Assembly: GCF_900143545.1 (NCBI RefSeq)
Contig: NZ_FREV01000003.1
Coordinates: 124,001-188,000, forward strand
DNA length: 64,000 nucleotides
Source of the DNA: Loktanella sp. Alg231-35
Lineage (GTDB): Bacteria > Pseudomonadota > Alphaproteobacteria > Rhodobacterales > Rhodobacteraceae
Direction: 5' to 3'
Shown here: one piece after another, positions 1 to 9,638 of the stretch
How positions within the stretch are numbered: position 1 is the first letter of the stretch
How the letters are laid out: each line of letters opens with the position of its first letter
Position numbers and translations under genes: made by a program
Notes under the pieces: model-generated
Databases searched by the model: none
The model's input: the letters and a program-made list of their open reading frames with translations, nothing else
What the model was told of the DNA's origin: nothing

Positions 1-1442
1 CCGTTCACGGTGATATCCGCGATGTATGTCAGGATCTTGGTTGCCCGGTCGCGCCGTTTGGTGAAGTTGAAAAGGTTCGGTGTCTCATCAATAAATTTGG
101 TGTGATATTCATTGCTGAGGAAGACCGGGTGCTTAAGCAGGTTTTCGACAAAGGCGATGTTGGTCGATACGCCACGAATACGGAATTCGCGCAAGGCGCG
201 GTCCATACGTGCAATCGACATTTCAGGTGTGGGCGCGCGCGCGGTCACTTTGGTCAGCAAGCTGTCATAGTAGCGCGTGATCACGGCGCCGGAATAGGCC
301 GTGCCGCCGTCCAGACGGATGCCGGGGCCAGTGGCCGAACGGTACATCTGGATGCGCCCATAGTCGGGGATGAAGTTGTTTTGCGGGTCTTCGGTTGTTA
401 CGCGGCACTGCAGCGCGTGGCCGTCCAGTTTCACGTCATATTGCGACGCGCAGCCTGTGGCCTCGACCAGTGATTTGCCTTCTGCGATCAGGATTTGCGC
501 ACGCACGATGTCGATCCCCGTGACCTCTTCGGTCACGGTATGCTCTACCTGCACGCGCGGATTTACTTCGATAAAGTAGAATTCGCCGCTGTCCATATCC
601 ATGAGGAATTCGACGGTGCCAGCACATTCATAGTTCACATGTTGGCAGATTTTCTTGCCCAGATTGCAAATTTGTTCGCGCTGAGTGCCGCTCAAATACG
701 GGGCAGGCGCGCGCTCAACCACCTTTTGGTTGCGGCGCTGCACGGAACAATCCCGTTCCCATAGGTGGTAAATTTGGCCGTGGCTATCGCCGAGGATTTG
801 CACTTCAACGTGGCGTGCGCGCATGATCATCTTTTCCAGATAACCTTCGCCGTTGCCAAATGCGGCTTCAGCTTCGCGACGACCTTCGAGCACCTTTTCT
901 TCCAGCTCATCCTCGGACATGATTGGGCGCATGCCGCGTCCGCCGCCGCCCCAAGAAGCCTTAAGCATAAGGGGATAACCGACCTTTGCCGCTTCTTTTT
1001 TGATGGCCTTCATGTCATCGCCAAGCACTTCGGTTGCAGGGATAACAGGCACACCTGCCTCGATCGCGACACGCCGCGCGCTGGCTTTGTCACCCAATGC
1101 GCGCATGGTTTCGGCCTTGGGGCCGATAAAGGTGATGCCGTTGGCCGCACAGGCATCCACAAATTCCGGATTCTCAGAAAGCAGGCCATAGCCGGGGTGG
1201 ATCGCATCCGCGCCAGACATCTTGGCCACGCGGATAATTTCATCAATCGACAGGTAGGCGGCAACGGGGCCTAGGTCTTCGCCGATGCGATACGCCTCAT
1301 CCGCTTTGAAGCGGTGCAGACCCAGTTTGTCCTCTTCTGCAAAGACCGCGACGGTCTTCTTACCCATCTCATTGGCGGCACGCATAATGCGGATCGCAAT
1401 CTCGCCGCGGTTGGCAATTAGGATTTTGTTAAACTCGGTCAT
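1..1442 (-). CDS. pyc: Pyruvate carboxylase, N-terminal part (cut by window edge)
   Basis: The reading frame opens at an ATG at 1442 and runs off the left edge, giving about 480 residues. It starts MTEFNKILIANRGEIAIR, the biotin-carboxylase N-terminus, followed by an IHPGYGLLSEN segment. Near the window edge the frame encodes a stretch with FNFTKRRDRATKIL and ADITVNG, which is typical of pyruvate carboxylase just after the ATP-grasp domain rather than of a stand-alone AccC. The enzyme would make oxaloacetate from pyruvate and bicarbonate with ATP and biotin. A GAAGGAG ribosome site sits 7 bases before the start. It lies 60 bases downstream of a lactate dehydrogenase-type gene on the same strand. 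The carboxyltransferase and biotin-carrier domains are outside the window. Confidence 0.9.
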   Translation of the reverse strand, partial: MTEFNKILIANRGEIAIRIMRAANEMGKKTVAVFAEEDKLGLHRFKADEAYRIGEDLGPVAAYLSIDEIIRVAKMSGADAIHPGYGLLSENPEFVDACAANGITFIGPKAETMRALGDKASARRVAIEAGVPVIPATEVLGDDMKAIKKEAAKVGYPLMLKASWGGGGRGMRPIMSEDELEEKVLEGRREAEAAFGNGEGYLEKMIMRARHVEVQILGDSHGQIYHLWERDCSVQRRNQKVVERAPAPYLSGTQREQICNLGKKICQHVNYECAGTVEFLMDMDSGEFYFIEVNPRVQVEHTVTEEVTGIDIVRAQILIAEGKSLVEATGCASQYDVKLDGHALQCRVTTEDPQNNFIPDYGRIQMYRSATGPGIRLDGGTAYSGAVITRYYDSLLTKVTARAPTPEMSIARMDRALREFRIRGVSTNIAFVENLLKHPVFLSNEYHTKFIDETPNLFNFTKRRDRATKILTYIADITVN

Positions 1443-1502
1443 GGCAGTCTCCTTCGCAGTTGCAGCACTCGTATGCGGCAAATGACGTGGCGTCCATAAC
1501 GA

Positions 1503-2642
1503 TTATTGTGTAATTTTCAGGCGTTGGGGCAGGTCGAGAAGCGTCTTAGCACCCAATTGCCCCATATTGCTGATCATGTCCTGACGCAGAATATCCAGAA
1601 CATGTGCAGCGCCCGGTTCTCCCAAAGCGCCCAGCCCATAGTGAAAGGCGCGCCCCAACATGACAAAGTCCGCGCCCATGGCCAGCGCGCGTAAAACGTC
1701 CAAACCGCCCTCAACCCCACTATCAAAGATGACGGGCAGAGGAGTGGCCGCGCGGACGGCGGGCAGGGTTTCGATGGTCGCAGGGCCACCGTCAAACTGG
1801 CGACCAGCATGGTTGCTGACCCAGATTGCATCCGCGCCCTCATCCGTCAGGCGGGCCGCGTCGTCAGGATTGCCAACCCCTTTGACAATCAAGGGCCCGT
1901 CCCAGACATCGCGCAGGGATTTGAAGTAATCCCAGTCGGGCGAGGTGCGCAGCAGATAGCCAATGTGATGGTTGGACGGCAACGCCGTGCGGTTCTCTGT
2001 ATAGCTTTCCATCAGCCGGAGGCGTGGCATGCCGGTCTTTCGAATGCCGCTTAGCCATGCAGGGCATTGCGCGGCTTGCATCGCAAGGCGCAGGTTGAGC
2101 TTTGGGGGATTGGTCAGACCCGCCCGCGTCTGCCGCTCGCGCCGCGAGGCGACAGGCACATCGACGGTCAGCACAATGGTGTGAAACCCGCTGTCCTTGG
2201 CGCGTTTGAGGATGTCATCGCGAATGGCGGGATCGCGCGGGGGGTAAAGTTGAAACCACCCCTGTGTGCCCGCATGTGGCCCCACGTCCTCAGGCAATTG
2301 GCTGGCCACGGTTGACAGAGTGTAGGGAATGCCTTCACGGGCGGCGGTGCGGGCCAGCATCTGCTCTGCCCCCGGCCAGACAAGGCCCGACATGCCAACC
2401 GGGGCAATCCCGATTGGCAAGGGGTGGGCGTGACCAAGCAGGGTGGTGGACAGATCAGGGGTGAATTCCCCATGCAGGATTGAGGGGGCCATCAACACCT
2501 GATCAAGTGCTGTCCGGTTACGCCGCTGCGTGGCCTCTACCCCGGTCGCGCTATCAAGATACTCCCACACAAAATGCGGGATACGGCGGCGGGCGCGTGC
2601 CTTGAGATCAGATATCGCGGGATAGCGGGCATGCAAGGTCAT
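1503..2642 (-). CDS. lldD: FMN-dependent alpha-hydroxy-acid (L-lactate) dehydrogenase
   Basis: This 379-residue protein has the whole TIM-barrel layout of the FMN-dependent alpha-hydroxy-acid oxidase family. It shows an N-terminal segment FVWEYLDSATG, the FMN-binding region PIGIAPVGMSGL, a lysine in IVKGV (about residue 254), and the active-site SNHAGRQFDGG with His278 and Arg281. Such enzymes oxidise L-lactate or related 2-hydroxy acids to 2-keto acids. The exact substrate cannot be read from sequence; glycolate or mandelate relatives look alike. The pyruvate carboxylase gene follows on the same strand, so lactate to pyruvate to oxaloacetate is a plausible flow. uvrD is divergent. Confidence 0.85.
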   Translation of the reverse strand: MTLHARYPAISDLKARARRRIPHFVWEYLDSATGVEATQRRNRTALDQVLMAPSILHGEFTPDLSTTLLGHAHPLPIGIAPVGMSGLVWPGAEQMLARTAAREGIPYTLSTVASQLPEDVGPHAGTQGWFQLYPPRDPAIRDDILKRAKDSGFHTIVLTVDVPVASRRERQTRAGLTNPPKLNLRLAMQAAQCPAWLSGIRKTGMPRLRLMESYTENRTALPSNHHIGYLLRTSPDWDYFKSLRDVWDGPLIVKGVGNPDDAARLTDEGADAIWVSNHAGRQFDGGPATIETLPAVRAATPLPVIFDSGVEGGLDVLRALAMGADFVMLGRAFHYGLGALGEPGAAHVLDILRQDMISNMGQLGAKTLLDLPQRLKITQ

Positions 2643-2728
2643 GGTCCGAGGCTATGGCCGGTGTTGCGGGTTTGGCAATGCTCGGATGTCTTCGGCGGGG
2701 ATATTTTTGGGCCTGTGATGGCGGGTGA

Positions 2729-2743
2729 GAACGTAAGCAGAAC
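2729..2743. promoter_or_regulatory. Probable LexA (SOS) box upstream of uvrD
   Basis: The sequence GAAC-GTAAGCA-GAAC is seen here. Read on the other strand it is GTTC-N7-GTTC, the direct-repeat LexA motif known for alphaproteobacteria. It ends 40 bases before the chosen uvrD start, a position suited to repressing a DNA-repair helicase gene. It is a single match with no binding evidence. Confidence 0.6.
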
Positions 2744-2783
2744 AAGGCTTTTCACGGCTGGGTCTTGGCGCTATGTAAGGAGG

Positions 2784-5246
2784 ATGAACAGTTTTTCCGA
2801 AGATGACGCCTTTGAAGCGGCCGCAATGCCACTGAGCCAGCGCGCGATGGCGCGGCCCAATGCGGCTTATCTGGACAGTCTGAACCCGGCGCAGCGCGAA
2901 GCGGTTCAAACGCTTGATGGGCCTGTTTTGATGTTGGCTGGCGCGGGGACAGGCAAGACCAAGGCGTTGACGACGCGCATCGCTCATCTGCTGGCGACAG
3001 GCACGGCGCGCCCTCATGAGATTTTGGCGGTGACCTTTACCAATAAGGCCGCACGCGAAATGAAGAACCGTATTGGCGGGCTGATGGGGGAAGCGGTGGA
3101 GGGGATGCCCTGGCTGGGCACGTTCCACTCGGTTTGCGCGAAATTGCTAAGGCGTCATGCGGAACTGGTTGGGTTGAAATCAAGTTTCACCATCCTCGAC
3201 ACCGACGACCAAATCCGCCTGATGAAGCAGTTGATCGTTGCCGCTGGCATTGATGAAAAACGCTGGCCTGCGCGGATGCTGTCGGGGATCATCGATGGCT
3301 GGAAGAACAAGGCAATCACGCCCGAGAATGTCCCAGTGGCCGACAGCGGAGCCTTTGATCACAAGGGCCCACAGCTTTATGCCGCTTATCAGAGGCGTTT
3401 GCTTGAGCTGAATGCCGTCGATTTCGGCGATATTCTGCTGCATATGGTGGTGATCTTTCAGAAACACCCAGACGTGCTAGAACAATATCAGCGCTGGTTC
3501 CGCTACATCCTTGTTGACGAATATCAGGATACCAACGTGGCCCAATATATGTGGCTGCGCCTGCTTGCCGCCGGGCATAAGAACATCTGTTGCGTGGGTG
3601 ACGACGATCAATCCATCTATGGTTGGCGCGGGGCCGAAGTGGGCAACATCCTGCGGTTCGAGGCGGATTTTCCCGGCGCGCATGTGGTGCGGCTGGAGGA
3701 GAATTACCGATCAACCCCGCATATTCTGGCCGCGGCCTCTGACGTGATTTCTGCCAACAAGGGGCGGTTGGGCAAGACCCTGTTCACATCACGCACAGAT
3801 GGCGAAAAAGTCCGCCTGATCGGTCATTGGGATGGTGAGGAAGAAGCGCGCTGGATCGGCGAAGAAGTCGAGGCGATGCAGCGCGGTACGCGTGGATTGA
3901 ACCCAGTGGGGCTTGACGCGATGGCGATCCTTGTGCGCGCCAGCCATCAGATGCGTGCGTTTGAGGACCGCTTTCTATCGATTGGCTTGCCCTATCGTGT
4001 CATAGGCGGCCCGCGCTTTTACGAGCGGATGGAGATCCGTGACGCGATGGCCTATTTCCGGCTGGCGGTTAACCGCTCTGATCAACTTGCATTTGATCGG
4101 GTGGTTAATGTTCCGAAGAGGGGGATGGGGCCGAAGGGTTTGGCGGCTATTGCCGAGATCGCGCGTGACAATGAGATAGGTTCAATCGATGCAGTTGGGA
4201 TTGCCCTCGAAAGGGGCCTACTGAAGGGCAAAGCTGGTCATGCGATGTCGGAGTTCTTGCAGCGCATCGAACAATGGAATTTGCAAGTTGCTGCTGACGA
4301 ATACACGCACATAGAACTGGCGGAACTTATTCTTGAAGAGAGTGGCTATATAGATTCGTTCTTTGCACCCCAGTCAGATGAAGAAATTGAGCGTTCCGAG
4401 CCTCGGAAGCATAAAGACCTGGAAGCGCCGGGGCGGTTGGAGAACCTCAAGGAACTCGTCAAGGCACTTGAGAATTTCGAGAACCTGCAAGGGTTCCTCG
4501 AACATATCAGTCTGGTCATGGAAAACGAGACTGACGAAGCCGAGGAGAAGGTTAGCATCATGACCCTACATGCGGCAAAGGGGTTGGAATTTCCCGCGGT
4601 TTTCCTGCCGGGGTGGGAGGATGGGTTGTTCCCTTCGCAGCGTGGCATGGATGAAGGCGGCACAAAAATGGTTGACGGAGAAAGGATCTCTATTGGCCTC
4701 GAAGAGGAACGTCGATTGGCCTACGTCGGAATCACGCGGGCGGAAGAAGTGTGCACCATTTCGTTCGCATCCAACCGGCGCGTTTATGGTCAATGGCAGT
4801 CCCAAATGCCCTCGCGGTTCATCGACGAACTGCCCCCCGATCATGTTGAGGTGTTGACGCCGCCGGGCCTTTATGGTGGCGGATATGGTGCGGCTGGCAT
4901 GGGCGGATCAGCTTCACCTGCGATTGCGGGCATGGCCGGGTCGGACTTGCATGAGAAGGCGCATAAGGCGGATGTCTATAACTCTCCCGGCTGGAAGCGT
5001 TTGCAGGCGCGAGGCGCGCAACGCCGCATGTCGCAGCCGTCTGAAGCGCGCAATATGACAATTGATCTGGATGCGGTCAGCGCCTTTACCGAAGGTGAGC
5101 GGGTGTTTCATCAGAAGTTCGGTTATGGCGAGGTCATGGGCATCGAAGGTGACAAACTGCTTATCGAATTTGACAAGGCCGGGTCGAAACATGTGGTCGC
5201 GCGCTTTGTGGTCAGCGCGGATCAGGCGGATGATGTGCCGTTTTAG
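2784..5246 (+). CDS. uvrD: ATP-dependent DNA helicase UvrD/PcrA
   Basis: This superfamily 1A helicase has 820 residues from the chosen start. The Walker A loop AGAGTGKT is at about residues 52-59, the Walker B VDEYQDT near 243, and the QSIYGWRGAE motif near 277; motifs with VEEKVSIMTLHAAKGLEF and YVGITRAEE follow. The C-terminus (about 765-815) carries the small beta-rich PcrA/UvrD tail. It unwinds DNA in nucleotide-excision and mismatch repair. The frame is open further upstream to 2574, but that would overlap the divergent lldD gene. ATG 2784 follows a GGAGG that is unusually close, so the true start could be a few codons later (for example the Met at 2826). A likely LexA box lies upstream. 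Confidence 0.93.
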   Translation: MNSFSEDDAFEAAAMPLSQRAMARPNAAYLDSLNPAQREAVQTLDGPVLMLAGAGTGKTKALTTRIAHLLATGTARPHEILAVTFTNKAAREMKNRIGGLMGEAVEGMPWLGTFHSVCAKLLRRHAELVGLKSSFTILDTDDQIRLMKQLIVAAGIDEKRWPARMLSGIIDGWKNKAITPENVPVADSGAFDHKGPQLYAAYQRRLLELNAVDFGDILLHMVVIFQKHPDVLEQYQRWFRYILVDEYQDTNVAQYMWLRLLAAGHKNICCVGDDDQSIYGWRGAEVGNILRFEADFPGAHVVRLEENYRSTPHILAAASDVISANKGRLGKTLFTSRTDGEKVRLIGHWDGEEEARWIGEEVEAMQRGTRGLNPVGLDAMAILVRASHQMRAFEDRFLSIGLPYRVIGGPRFYERMEIRDAMAYFRLAVNRSDQLAFDRVVNVPKRGMGPKGLAAIAEIARDNEIGSIDAVGIALERGLLKGKAGHAMSEFLQRIEQWNLQVAADEYTHIELAELILEESGYIDSFFAPQSDEEIERSEPRKHKDLEAPGRLENLKELVKALENFENLQGFLEHISLVMENETDEAEEKVSIMTLHAAKGLEFPAVFLPGWEDGLFPSQRGMDEGGTKMVDGERISIGLEEERRLAYVGITRAEEVCTISFASNRRVYGQWQSQMPSRFIDELPPDHVEVLTPPGLYGGGYGAAGMGGSASPAIAGMAGSDLHEKAHKADVYNSPGWKRLQARGAQRRMSQPSEARNMTIDLDAVSAFTEGERVFHQKFGYGEVMGIEGDKLLIEFDKAGSKHVVARFVVSADQADDVPF

Positions 5247-5256
5247 GGCATCCCAC

Positions 5257-5279
5257 GCGTGGGTTTCACCCACCCTACG
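5257..5279. repeat. 23-bp palindromic repeat, copy 1
   Basis: The core is GTGGGT-TTC-ACCCAC, flanked by GC on one side and CCTACG on the other. The same 23 bp occur exactly, inverted, at 61306-61328, and 22 of them at 56354-56375. It lies between the convergent uvrD and lysE genes, and its last bases provide the TAG stop of lysE (5275-5277). It can form a hairpin on either strand but has no T-run, so termination is only a possibility. Confidence 0.85.
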
Positions 5280-5871
5280 CCAGCATCGGATAAAGCGACA
5301 CGACCAGCAGCACGGCCATTGAGATGTTGAATGTGCGCAGCCGCCGGGCCGTGCCCAACCAGCGCCGCACTTGCACCCCCATCCATGCCCAGACCGTCAC
5401 CGACGGCAGATTGGTGGCCGAAAAGACCAATGCCACGATCAATGATCCGGCAAGGACACCCATCGATTGCGGTGCATAGGCGCTGATCGCCGTGATGGCC
5501 ATGAACCACGCCTTGGGGTTCACCCATTGGAAGGCGGCGGCTTGCAGGAAGGTAAAGGGTTTGCCGGTGACTTCTTTCGCTTCGGGGGGCAGGGCGGTGG
5601 CGATCTTCCACGCCAGCCATAGCATATAGCTAGCCGATAACACTTTGAGCACGATATTCAGCACTGGGTAGGTGTCAAACACCTGCAACAGCACAACACC
5701 AACCATGACCACCATAAAGGCATGCCCGATTGATATCCCCAGCATGTGCGGGATTGTGCGGCGCAAACCATAGTTCGCTCCGGACGCCATCAGCATCAGG
5801 TTGTTTGGGCCCGGTGTGATAGAACTGGCAAATGCAAAGCCGATCAGGGCAATCAGAATCTCGATAGTCAT
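5275..5871 (-). CDS. LysE/RhtB family amino-acid exporter
   Basis: The 198-residue product is almost entirely hydrophobic, with about six membrane segments, the usual size of the family. The N-terminus carries the signature SITPGPNNLMLM, and the middle has FQWVNPKAWF, both typical of LysE/RhtB translocators. These proteins export amino acids such as lysine, threonine or homoserine lactone from the cytoplasm; the substrate here is unknown. It is divergent from an Lrp/AsnC regulator 72 bases away, a classical arrangement for regulated amino-acid efflux. Its stop codon lies in a palindromic repeat. Confidence 0.88.
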   Translation of the reverse strand: MTIEILIALIGFAFASSITPGPNNLMLMASGANYGLRRTIPHMLGISIGHAFMVVMVGVVLLQVFDTYPVLNIVLKVLSASYMLWLAWKIATALPPEAKEVTGKPFTFLQAAAFQWVNPKAWFMAITAISAYAPQSMGVLAGSLIVALVFSATNLPSVTVWAWMGVQVRRWLGTARRLRTFNISMAVLLVVSLYPMLA

Positions 5872-5943
5872 TGCGCAATATTACGCGCAGTTCGGCGCAA
5901 TGAAATTGCCAAGATGCTGATTTTTGGTGATATACTGCAACGC
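5871..5943. promoter_or_regulatory. Divergent lysE/Lrp control region with inverted repeat
   Basis: The interval holds an inverted repeat TTGCGC (5871-5876) and GCGCAA (5895-5900). A weak promoter, TTGCCA (5906-5911) with TATACT (5931-5936) after 19 bases, points toward the regulator gene. No Shine-Dalgarno sequence precedes the regulator start, so a very short or absent leader is possible. The repeat is a candidate binding site for the adjacent Lrp-type protein; this is inference. Confidence 0.35.
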
Positions 5944-6392
5944 ATGACTAAGATTGATAAAATAACCGACCGAATATTGCGCACGCTTTCCCGCGATGGG
6001 CGCATCAGTAACCTGCAGCTTGCAGAAGAAGTCGGCCTGTCGCCATCGGCTTGCTTGCGCCGGGTGCAAGAATTGGAACGCAGTGGGGTGATCAAAGGCT
6101 ATCGCGCGCGACTTGATCCGCTGCAAACCGGGCGTGCCTATGTGGTCTACGTGGCCGTGGGGCTGGCCGAACACACAAAGGCCGCGCAGGCGGGTTTCGA
6201 AGCGGCCATGCAGCACGCTGATGAGGTCACCGAATGCCACAATGTTGCCGGCGCGTTTGAGTATATGCTGCGTGTCGAGGTGGCCGACTTACCTGCCTAC
6301 AAAGCGTTCCATACCGATACGCTGGGCACCGTGCCCCACGTCCGCGCGATCACCAGCTATATGGTCATGGGGTCGCCCAAGGATGTGCGCGG

Positions 6393-6396
<4 letters not shown>
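5944..6396 (+). CDS. Lrp/AsnC family transcriptional regulator
   Basis: This 150-residue protein begins MTKIDKITDRILRTLSRDGR and has the winged helix-turn-helix segment ISNLQLAEEVGLSPSACLRRV at about residues 21-41, followed by the ligand-binding RAM/AsnC domain. The start at 5944 gives the normal length and alignment of the family; a longer frame upstream is open but overlaps the divergent lysE. Lrp-type regulators bind amino acids and tune transport or catabolism; control of the neighbouring LysE exporter is likely. Its TAG stop shares the CTAG tetranucleotide with the stop of the convergent tmpB gene. Confidence 0.9.
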
Positions 6397-8239
<1,843 letters not shown>

Positions 8240-8644
8240 CTAGGCTGTCCGCAATTGCGGCGGTCCATCGGTGTTGTTGTTTTCCAAACCAAAACGCAGC
8301 CCGCGACCGATCCGATGTGCAAGTGCGGACCATGCATCGGCGGTCTCTTGGGGCAGTTCGACCTGCAGTACGTGGTCGAAGAGGTCCAGCCAGATGGCAA
8401 ACTGGGGTGGCCTGACGTTGCCTGCCGCCAGATGGATTTGCATGGGATTGCCGTCATAGCCACGCTCAAACAGGATCGCGTTGCGCCAGAAACGGGCGAT
8501 CTTGGCCTCATGCGCGGCCCAATCGGCAATATGGGTGGCGAAAACCGGGCCAAGGCCGGGATGTTCGCGCACCAAGGCATAAAAGGCCGCGACAACCCTG
8601 TCGATCTCGGTGGCGGTGATGGGAAAGCGCGGCGGCAGGCTCAT
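8240..8644 (-). CDS. Group III truncated haemoglobin
   Basis: The product has 134 residues from ATG 8644. It shows the group III pattern FPITATEIDRVVAAFYALVREHPGLGPVF, then WAAHEAKIARFWRNAIL and GNPMQIH, the last probably holding the haem-proximal histidine. Such globins bind oxygen and nitric oxide and are linked to NO tolerance in other bacteria. The start overlaps the stop of the upstream 51-codon gene by ATGA, so the two are translationally coupled. An NsrR-type NO-sensing repressor gene is divergent, which supports an NO-related role. The tmpA gene follows after a 108-base gap. Confidence 0.85.
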   Translation of the reverse strand: MSLPPRFPITATEIDRVVAAFYALVREHPGLGPVFATHIADWAAHEAKIARFWRNAILFERGYDGNPMQIHLAAGNVRPPQFAIWLDLFDHVLQVELPQETADAWSALAHRIGRGLRFGLENNNTDGPPQLRTA

Positions 8645-8796
8645 CCCATGATGATCCACATGACGGCCAATATGACAGTCAGATAGAAGATCATATTGAA
8701 CATCGAGCGGATCAGGCCTGCGTCGGCTTCGGGGTCAACACCCATACGTTCGCAGATTTTTGTGCCCGGCCAGAGCAGCGCTTGGGAAAGTGACAC
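8641..8796 (-). CDS. 51-residue single-pass membrane protein upstream of truncated haemoglobin
   Basis: A GTG at 8796 preceded by AAAGGAG at ideal spacing opens a 51-residue frame: a soluble start (MSLSQALLWPGTKICERMGV), a short acidic stretch DPEADAG, and one hydrophobic helix at about residues 32-50 ending IIMG. Its TGA overlaps the ATG of the haemoglobin gene, showing a two-gene unit. I do not recognise a named family. The strong ribosome site, coupling and membrane helix make a real gene likely. It may tether or assist the globin, which is inference only. Confidence 0.75.
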   Translation of the reverse strand: MSLSQALLWPGTKICERMGVDPEADAGLIRSMFNMIFYLTVILAVMWIIMG

Positions 8797-8851
8797 GACT
8801 CACTCCTTTAATTGGTATTTTGCATGCGTATTAAATGACACTATTAATTGC

Positions 8852-8864
8852 GCATTGCAAATGC
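8852..8864. promoter_or_regulatory. Candidate NsrR-type operator
   Basis: The palindrome GCATT-GCA-AATGC lies in the AT-rich interval between the divergent haemoglobin unit and the Rrf2-type regulator gene, ending 11 bases before the regulator start. NsrR operators known elsewhere are AT-rich inverted repeats with ATGCATTT-like half sites, so this is the best candidate. It is a short match and could be chance. Confidence 0.4.
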
Positions 8865-8875
8865 TAATTTAAACC

Positions 8876-9307
8876 ATGCAGCTTGATAAATTCACAGACT
8901 ATGCCCTGCGCGTCCTTGTGGCGCTCGAAGTACATCGGCCGGAACGGCTGTCGGCCTCCGCAATAGCGCGCACCTACCAGCTGTCAGAACATCATCTGGC
9001 CAAGGTCGCATCACAACTGGTCCGCGAAGGATTTGTAAAATCCGAAAGAGGGCGCCGTGGGGGGCTGACCCTCGCGCATCCGGCGGATGCGATCAATATC
9101 GGGGCCGTGGTGCGCGCGCTTAAAGCGGATGATCCAGTTGTTGAATGCTTTGGCAGCGATCAATCCTGTTGCATTTTGCCCGCCTGCGGATTGCGCACGC
9201 CCTTGCAAGAGGCGCAAGAGGCTTTCTTTGCGGCTTTGGACGCCTACACGCTCGCCGATGTGACCAGATCACGCAGTCAATTGGCAAAGCTGCTCGCCGC
9301 TGTCTGA
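8876..9307 (+). CDS. nsrR: Rrf2 family repressor, NsrR type
   Basis: The protein has 143 residues, starting MQLDKFTDYALRVLVALE, the standard Rrf2 N-terminus with a winged helix (SASAIARTYQLSEHHLAKV). Cysteines at 91, 98, 99 and 104 in ECFGSDQSCCILPACGLR match the iron-sulfur ligand region of NsrR, the nitric-oxide sensor, better than IscR or RirA. It is divergent from a truncated haemoglobin and a small membrane protein, the likely regulated genes. Spacing of the first two cysteines is slightly wider than in the E. coli protein. Confidence 0.82.
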   Translation: MQLDKFTDYALRVLVALEVHRPERLSASAIARTYQLSEHHLAKVASQLVREGFVKSERGRRGGLTLAHPADAINIGAVVRALKADDPVVECFGSDQSCCILPACGLRTPLQEAQEAFFAALDAYTLADVTRSRSQLAKLLAAV

Positions 9308-9320
9308 CGTCCATTCCCAA

Positions 9321-9630
9321 AACAAAAAAAACGGCCATGCCCGGGAGGAGGTGGGCATGACCGTCTTTATTGATCGGCGCCTACTCCAAACGGGAGGAGG
9401 GGAGTAAGCGCGTCCTCGCTGGCGTTGCTCAGGAGGACGTGAGCGCGGCCTGCGGTATCATCGGTTCCAACCCAGGAGGAATTGGGCGGTTCCGAAACTG
9501 GTTTGCAAGGTGGCGACATCCGGGAGGAGGTGGATGTCGCCACCTTATTGCTGACCCAAAACCTCGGGAGGAGGTGAAGCGTTGGGCCGTTGTTCAGACC
9601 TGCCTCAGCGGGAGGAGGCGGCAGGTCCAA
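9321..9630 (-). ncRNA. ccsR: Array of CcsR ('cuckoo') small RNAs, seven CCUCC-loop hairpins
   Basis: Seven consecutive hairpins carry CCTCC in the loop on the minus strand; five have CCTCCTCCC. Plus-strand coordinates are 9331-9364, 9377-9411, 9427-9444, 9471-9486, 9507-9546 (a perfect 15-bp stem), 9555-9586 and 9597-9627. In the 9331 and 9377 hairpins the only stem mismatches become G-U pairs if the minus strand is the RNA, which fixes the strand. The array lies directly downstream of a DUF1127 gene on the same strand, as in the CcaA-CcsR locus of Rhodobacter sphaeroides, whose RNAs respond to stress. By that family's pattern of two hairpins per RNA this would be about four RNAs; exact ends are unknown. 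Hairpins 3 and 4 have degenerate loops (CGTCCTCC and TTCCTCC) and short stems. Confidence 0.88.
9322..9364 (-). terminator. Intrinsic terminator ending the CcsR array
   Basis: The last CcsR hairpin, with a stem of ACGG plus CATGCCC arms and CCTCCTCCC loop, is followed on the minus strand by eight T residues (plus-strand A-run 9324-9331). It therefore doubles as a Rho-independent terminator. It also stands just past the end of the convergent nsrR gene. Confidence 0.8.
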
Positions 9631-9638
9631 ATTCTGTT

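Noticed and set aside
765..1274. Open frame of 169 codons on the plus strand at the left end
   Set aside because: It is antisense to the pyruvate carboxylase gene, which has clear family motifs in the minus frame.
9321..9630. Possible CRISPR array because of repeated GGGAGGAGG
   Set aside because: The repeated core is only 8-9 bases, spacing varies from about 25 to 50, and each unit has its own hairpin arms; no cas genes are near.
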